Shown one piece after another: positions 58,150-64,000 of a stretch of DNA of 64,000 nt. Below the pieces are notes generated by a model. It was not told the DNA's origin and did not search any database. It was given only the letters and a program-made list of their open reading frames with translations. The stretch is from Terebella lapidaria (lineage: Eukaryota; Annelida; Polychaeta; Terebellida; Terebellidae): assembly GCA_949152475.1 (NCBI GenBank), contig OX424567.1, forward strand, positions 20,175,402 to 20,239,401, written 5' to 3'. Position 1 is the first letter of the stretch; each line of letters begins with the position of its first letter. A program made the translations under genes and the position numbers.

Positions 58150-59095
58150 ATAGGTCAGAATATTTAATGATACCCCTCATGTAACACAGGCGTGATACCC
58201 ATAGTTAGAAGTGACAAAAATAAACACAGGAAACGTTGGTTACAATCATCATTAAACAGAAAAAACAGAATGTTTTATGATACACCTCATGTAGCATAGG
58301 CGTGATACTCATGGTTAGAAGTGACAAAAATAAACACAGGAAACGTTGGTTACAATCATCATTAAACAGAATAGAACAGAATGTTGTATGATACACCTCA
58401 TGTAGCACAGGCGTGATACTCATGGTTAGAAGTGACAAAAATAAACACAGGAATCGTTGCTTACAATCATCATTAAACAGTAAAAAAGCAGAATGTTTTA
58501 TGATACACCTCATGTAGCACGTGTGTGATACTCATAGTTAAAAGTGACAAAAATACAACGGGTATCGCTGGTTACAATCATCATTAAAGAGTAAAAAACC
58601 TAATGTTTTATGATACACTCCATGTCCCACAGGCGTGACAATAGTTAGAAGTGACAAAAATAAAACAGGAATCGTTGGTTACAATAATCATTGAACAGAA
58701 TAAAACAGAATATTTTATGATACACCTCATGCAGCACAGACGTGATACTCATAGTTGGAAGTGACAAAAATAAACACAGGAAACGTTGGTTACAATCATC
58801 ATTAAACAGAATAAAACAGGGTATTTTATGATACACCTCATGTAGCACAGACGTGATACTCATAGTTAGAAGTGACAAAAATACAACGGGTATCCTTGGG
58901 TACAATTATCATTAAACAGTAAAAAAAAAACCGGAATGTTTTATGATACACCTCATGTAGCACAGGTTTGATACTCATATTTAGAAGAGACAAAAATACA
59001 ACAGGAATCGTTGGTTACAATCATCATTAAACAGAAACATTTTTTATGATCCACCTCATGTAGCACAGGCGTGATACTCATAGTTAGAAGTGACA
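58150..59095 (-). repeat. Tandem array derived from the 3' end of the lectin exon (about eight units of about 115-120 bp)
   Basis: Each unit has 'tgatacacctcatgtagcac', 'gatactcatagttagaagtg', 'acaaaaataaacacagg' and 'ggttacaatcatcattaaac'. On the - strand each unit repeats an NDDC-x-x-R-[FY] coding fragment plus 3' UTR sequence matching the end of the lectin exon at 59084-59140. The terminal codons of that exon were therefore probably the founder of the array. Confidence 0.85.
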
Positions 59096-59322
59096 AAAAT
59101 ACAAAGGGTATCGATGGGTACAATCATCGTCGTTCCACTCCCAGAGCCACTCCTTGAGAGCTAGTACACAGTCATCCGAACTCGAGCTTGAATATGGTTG
59201 GCCAACATGCCAGTGTGTCCAGGTGACAGGATCACCACTCGGGTACCAGTAGAAGTCGTACTGACCGGCGCCATTTGGACGTCTGGCTCCAATCCAGAAC
59301 GTCCTCGTTAGTTCCATGGCAA
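59084..59322 (-). CDS. C-type lectin domain, terminal exon
   Basis: The exon enters in phase 1 after the acceptor ttgctttcag. It codes the second half of a CTLD: FWIGARRPNG, FYWYPSGDPVTWTHWHVGQP, DDCVLALKEWLWEWNDDDC and a final YFCHF then stop. The WIG, WxxGxP and W-x-W-x-D-D-C marks are those of the long-loop and beta-core end. The sugar-contact tripeptide seems not to be a clean EPN or QPD (GQP instead), so sugar specificity is unclear. Exons for the first half were not found upstream (59.3-61.5 kb), so the gene may be partial or its other exons may lie beyond large introns. A frame with a hydrophobic N-terminus at 59500-59600 is a weak candidate for the signal-peptide exon. Confidence 0.8.
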
Positions 59323-59499
59323 CTGAAAGCAAGTGCAATTTCAAATATTCTATGTCCAACAAACAAGTATATACACGGGTGGAATAAAAACACGAAAACA
59401 GCGTATTATCGATTTCGACAATCACGATAAATACTGCAATAATGATAATTAAATTCCATGATATACCATGCTGCTCGGGCTGTGTACCTCACGTTGACT

Positions 59500-59624
59500 C
59501 CATGGATTGGTAGAAATAAGCCCCCGTGTATAGTGAGTGTCCGGATAGGCACAACGAAAACGAACTGACAAATTGTCCAAAAGATCATGACCTGAAACAT
59601 ATCGGTGTCCTCAGACGTATACAT
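59500..59624 (-). other. Weak candidate signal-peptide exon for the lectin
   Basis: An ATG-led frame codes a hydrophobic stretch (MFQVMIFWTICQFVFVV) about 250 bp upstream of the lectin exon. A GTGAGG donor is present, but its phase does not match the lectin exon, so at least one exon would be missing. May be chance. Confidence 0.2.
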
Positions 59625-59629
59625 TCATC

Positions 59630-61580
59630 AAAGACGGCATGGTTTTTGCTCTCGTTGATCTTGTACTTCTCAATGTGATATGCTGTGAACTAGACTATAA
59701 CTATTGGCGATATAAACGAAAAGCCATGCTTTGAGGTGCCAGGAGTACACCCGAGCTACAATCGATAGGTATATTTACTTGCAGCCATAAGTCAAACATG
59801 ACCTTCATGAATTACTAGTGTGACAATAATAAGTTGTATGCGTACCCATTACATTATAATATATCATGCTACATTTGACACAACATAATTCAAGCTCGAA
59901 TTTGTCTGGTACGCGTATGTTCATCCGTTCCACCCAAAAGTTCATTGTTCATTGTTCAAAAACTCAAAAGACCACGTTGAATGGAGTATTTTCCACATAC
60001 AATATTCATACAATATAATCATATGATCTAAAACACAATAGACAGTGAAATACTATCATATCTGAGAATATTGTCCATTTTAAATTACATGAAAATTGTC
60101 AGTCAAAAGTAACATTTAGAATTCCTGCTGTGGGAATAATGTGTTGTTTACATACCCATTACAATATAGTGTATGTTATCTAAGTGTATGTTATGCTAAC
60201 AACCAGAGGATACTTTCACTCAAATGTTTAATTGCTCAAAACCTAAAAAACCTTATTAAAGAAAGGGCTTATCCGTTTTATACATCATTTTCACCCTCTA
60301 AAACACAACTGAGAGTAAAGCACTCTCATATCTGAGAACATTGTATATTTTCAATTATATAATGAAGTGCCATTAAAAGGCGTAGCGTGATACCTGTTTG
60401 AATGACATTTAATTTATAATTTTATGATAAAGTGGAGTGCCCATCAATATCATGTGTGTGAGAGATCAGAGACACATACGAAAGATTTTCCCAAACCTGA
60501 AAACCGACTGTACTGCACACATCCAAGTGGGCATTTAAGTTCACGTTAAGCTGGACAGATTCATTAGAATGCACACTGACTGGCCAGCACATCATCCGTG
60601 TGGGGTTGCTATGGCGAGTTTAGTCACATGTATTCAGAATACAGCCTGCTCTCCTGTTAAGTGACTTTTAGAATGTTCTTTTGAATGAGTAACCTTTAGA
60701 AAAAGAAAATTCTATTGTTCTCTAAAAAGTTCTTTCCTATTCTTGTATTCTGAACGGTATATATATTGAGCTGGTCGTGTAAAGCGTTAGTTGATGCAGT
60801 TACTGTTGAACATAGGAGACAGTGTTTGAGTTGAAGTATTACCTTCTGAGATATTAACTGAACTGTGACTTGAATTGTCATCTGATTGGATATTATCGGG
60901 ACATTGAAGAATCTGAAGTTGACATTTTTTACTGATAATGGATAATTGCTTAACTGTTGCTGCTTCTCCATTGGATATTAAGCACTATATTTTAGATTAA
61001 TCTCTCGTCGCTAACATCATCGCATCACAGGATATCATTCGCCGAATCAACGGGGAACTGGGTCATTCGAAAATTTCTCATCACGGTGTTGACTAAAACA
61101 GGCCAGTTCATATTTAGATATTTTTTAAGATTTGTATATTTTGATATCATACTGTATCTGTTTTTCTGCGTATTCAAGTTAGTTGAGTGTTTTATTGTGA
61201 TAAAATGTGGCGATTTTGCCCATAGATCGCAGCAGGTGATTCTTTCTAAATACGCTTGCTTTTGACGCTTCTGTTCGAAGCACGCGCTGCTTTGCAACGC
61301 GCAGCTTGTGCATTTCTTATTGTGAATGATCGAAAAGTAAGTAATTGTATTAATCAGTGTTGATTATGAGCTTCAGTGTATATCTAGTCAACTCGCGAGT
61401 CACTTGTTGAGTGGATTGGCCTGATTCAGAGTGATTGTATCGGTCAGTGCATTCCACGTGTTCATTCATTCGTCCTTCCCCAACTGTCATCATTCAACTT
61501 TCATCACTGGCACAGCCATATATCATTCATTGAGTCTGCCATAACAGGAATTTTGTAATATTTTGCAGGTGAAAACTTAA
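59630..61580. other. Intergenic region, nothing recognised
   Basis: AT-rich DNA. No coding sequence, RNA gene or repeat that I can support. Confidence 0.4.
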
Positions 61581-61590
61581 GATATGCTAC

Positions 61591-62349
61591 ATGTCTCTGT
61601 ATGTAATAATATTGTTTGACTCGCGTGGTAGAGGTATGGGTGAATATATAGCAAAATTGACAATTGCCACCCGTGGACTGAAGGATAGAGGTAATAGTTT
61701 TACCTTCGTCAGGCTATTGGATAATCTGCCAAAGCGCTTATAGGTGTGAAGCTCCCGAAGTAAAAAATAATTGTTGTGTTTTTTGCTGGAATTTGTGACC
61801 TGACAAAAAAGCACAAGAAAGGATGCTAGCAAAACGTCTATCAGCCGCCGGCAACAGTGGTTGATGATATCAAGAAACTGTACATGAAGTTCTATGAGTT
61901 TTGTCATGCGAAAGAAATGAAATTAATTCCGTGCACAATTCTGCCAGCGAGTTTGGTGACTAGCCGAGACCACATGATGCAAAGAAACGAACTAAAAGAG
62001 AGCTTTTTCAGAGAAAGTGAATTGAAAGAACAGCAGGAAATGTTGATTGAATATGTAAGAGCCATGAACGCTTACATAATAAGTGAGTGTCAAGTTCAAA
62101 ATTTGACATGGGTTAATGCAGCAGAAATTGAAAAGGTATTGACAAAAGGCAAAGGTAAAGGCAAAGCAACGAGGAAGAAAACTCAAACAAACTTCTGCCA
62201 AATGGTGTACACACTGACAGAGCATTATCTGAAAGAATGTTCCATAAAATTATTAAAGTTTGTCTACTAAGTGAGGAAGGTGATAATGAAGATAGTAGCG
62301 ATGAACAAGAAATCCAAAATTTCAAGAGGCGGAAAGTGGAAAAGAATCA
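61591..62349 (+). pseudogene. SGNH-hydrolase-like element ORF, frameshifted
   Basis: Three reading frames are needed. The first (ATG 61591) holds VIILFDSRGRGMGEY, the block I of a family of SGNH-like proteins that I associate with invertebrate mobile elements. The second, from about 61747, holds VVFFAGICDLTKKHKK, then ILPASLVTSRD and EQQEMLIEYVRAMNAYI, with two in-frame stops before 61857. The third, from about 62196, holds LPNGVHTDRALSERMFHKII (the GVH block) and an acidic, then basic tail to about 62349. The order of blocks is as expected for the family, so it is a decayed copy rather than a new gene. The flanks of the element were not identified. Confidence 0.65.
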
Positions 62350-64000
62350 GTCTGAAGTATATTATATTTGTTATTTCTGATGTTGTTTTTACTAAAGATG
62401 TATATACTACAAAATTAGTTCCTGTGATGCAATACCATTGTATTCATTCCTTCTGTTTTCAGAGCAACAAGTCGCCATCTTTGAACTATTTGGAGTCAAC
62501 TAACAGTACAGGGTGGATAGCACTTTCAAGTAAAAATGTGATTGATGTGATTGATCGGCTCGTGGTTGGCACTATGGGTGGCAGTGATTTCACAGATAAC
62601 ATGGAGTACCTGAATTTTTCATCAAGAAGCTGCCCACAACGCCCATCTTGGGTGTGTCGGTTGCCATGACATACAGGAAATAACACTCTACCCAGAGTAA
62701 CCTCAAAAGATGTATGCTGAGCATACTCGATTGCCCGTCATGCTTGTCGCGGCATGCCGGAAGATTTTCGCTGGCCTATATCCAGGACATGTAATGTGGG
62801 AGTTAGAGCGACACTGATAGTGTAGAATTGAGTGTCGTCCCGACGGCACTGTTCTTTGCCTCTGCACTAGATGAATACATCCCAGGGCATTACCCATCAG
62901 ATGCGATCTCAGAAGCTGAGAGATTGTACTACCTCATACTGTCCGGGACACTGGCAGCCTTTGGCAACTGTAGGTACCTCTCGCCAGATGAGATTTCGGC
63001 ATCAGATGATGAATGAATGAAGATGGGGTGTTTGAGGATATGTTTTGGGGTGTGTAGATATATGGGTGTTATTGATTGATTGATCATTGTTACATCTTCC
63101 CAGGTTTTTTTTCAGTTGTGGATACTTTGGTTGTTTGATGGGTATTGATATTGTAGTGAGATGACCTGTCGCCCGGGATACCTGACTCAAGTCGGGTCGA
63201 CCGAACTAATCTAGCCCCCTTGACTAGATTATTATCAACCGCCGGAAGTTCAGCCTGGGCTGTCAGAAGATACTCGGACACCAGACCGACAACACGGGAA
63301 TCGAATCGCTCCAGCCAACTGGTAAGCTGATCATTGCTCGCCCAGGTCGTGCTCCACAACAATGTGTATGAAAATATATGTAGAACTTACGTTTGTTCAT
63401 GAATTGTTCATTGTTGCATTTATTCCAGGTTTTCGCAGATGCTCAGCCTGAATCGAGACAATATTTCCAAAAGTTGACCACCACTTCATATACAATGGTT
63501 TTCAAAGAGGGTCCAAAATTAGTTTTGTGAAATGGGTGTGAATGATTCATGGTTGTTCGCAGCATTTGTAATTATTTGTTAGGACAGTAATGATCTCCTG
63601 GAAGGACACCGGTGGTATTCAGCAGATGGGACAATATTGGGAAGAATCACTCCTGTATGCTTTTACAAAAACAATGGTGGTTAGCTTACATGATACTTTA
63701 TTTTTCATGCTGACAACTGTGAATTTTATTGTGCTGCTTAACTATGTATGTATGTAATGATGTTAAAACATCATGTTTGTGCCATGTAGCACAACTTATC
63801 ATATCTGTCACTCATTATTTTTCGATAATTTCATGATAACTCTACTGTATGACATATGTTTGTACATGTATTTTTTGCATGTGATATGCAACAACGGCAT
63901 TCAGCACCCAAAGCTTTCTGTGTGCATGAATATACCAATATTTTGTCATTGGCAACTCATTGCATATTGTTGTGCTTCTAAAACTTAATCATCAACCATG
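62350..64000. other. Right-hand flank, nothing firmly recognised
   Basis: Short open stretches occur (for example SEAERLYYLILSGTLAAFGN ending at 63016), but I recognise no family and saw no consistent splice structure. They may be further remains of the element at 61.6-62.35 kb. Confidence 0.35.

Noticed and set aside
63090-63362. - strand 90-codon frame near the right end
   Set aside because: No recognisable domain and no splice signals consistent with neighbours.

Overview
This window looks like nuclear DNA of a marine invertebrate animal. It is AT-rich, its genes are split by spliceosomal introns with GT..AG borders, and it is crowded with satellites, foldback elements and inverted-repeat transposons. 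The best taxonomic clue is a neuropeptide F/Y precursor at 16957-19064. Its mature peptide (an LNEY core and a GRPRF-amide end) resembles the NPFs of molluscs, annelids and brachiopods, so a lophotrochozoan is my first guess. A hemichordate or amphioxus is not excluded.

Region by region. 1-4.5 kb: intergenic DNA and AGGTCA-rich satellite. 4.53-5.35 kb (+): last exon of a seven-finger C2H2 protein. 5.88-10.68 kb (-): a four-exon gene of about 1,425 codons with a YqaJ-like PD-(D/E)XK nuclease domain and a transposase-like tail, convergent with the zinc-finger gene. 10.7-15 kb: satellite and inverted repeats. 15.9-19.2 kb (+): the NPF gene, with a CRE-bearing upstream region and a perfect EF-hand loop in its C-terminal propeptide. 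20.1-20.5 kb (-): two unrecognised candidate exons. 21.0-21.95 kb: satellite.

23.5-40.06 kb (-) is the centre of interest. A cGAS/Mab-21-like nucleotidyltransferase exon (38684-40062, catalytic E, D and D present) has a GTAAGT donor. It joins in frame, through a 34-nt linker exon, to an exon coding a complete RIG-I-type C-terminal zinc domain (31604-32010, four Cys present) that ends in a stop. Just downstream on the same strand nine exons (23508-28451), all in consistent phase, code an RLR-type DExD/H helicase core whose ATPase motifs are degenerate and which has no C-terminal domain of its own. The first helicase exon accepts the same phase as the RIG-I-domain exon. One locus could therefore make a cGLR-RD protein (603 aa) and a cGLR-pseudohelicase protein (1,010 aa) by alternative 3' ends. 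I see no sequence evidence for either transcript beyond splice signals and phase, and I know of no such architecture from memory.

33.84-37.11 kb: nine almost identical 364-bp tandem units inside the long intron of that gene. 40.1-45.1 kb: a weak GPCR-like reading frame and more satellite. 45.1-46.7 kb: two palindromic foldback arrays. 46.8-54.84 kb: nested inverted-repeat elements. 56.1-57.5 kb: broken Tc1/mariner transposase, a minisatellite and a LINE-like remnant. 58.15-59.32 kb (-): a C-type lectin terminal exon whose 3' end has been amplified into a tandem array. 61.6-62.35 kb (+): broken SGNH-hydrolase-like element ORF. I found no convincing tRNA, rRNA or CRISPR feature.
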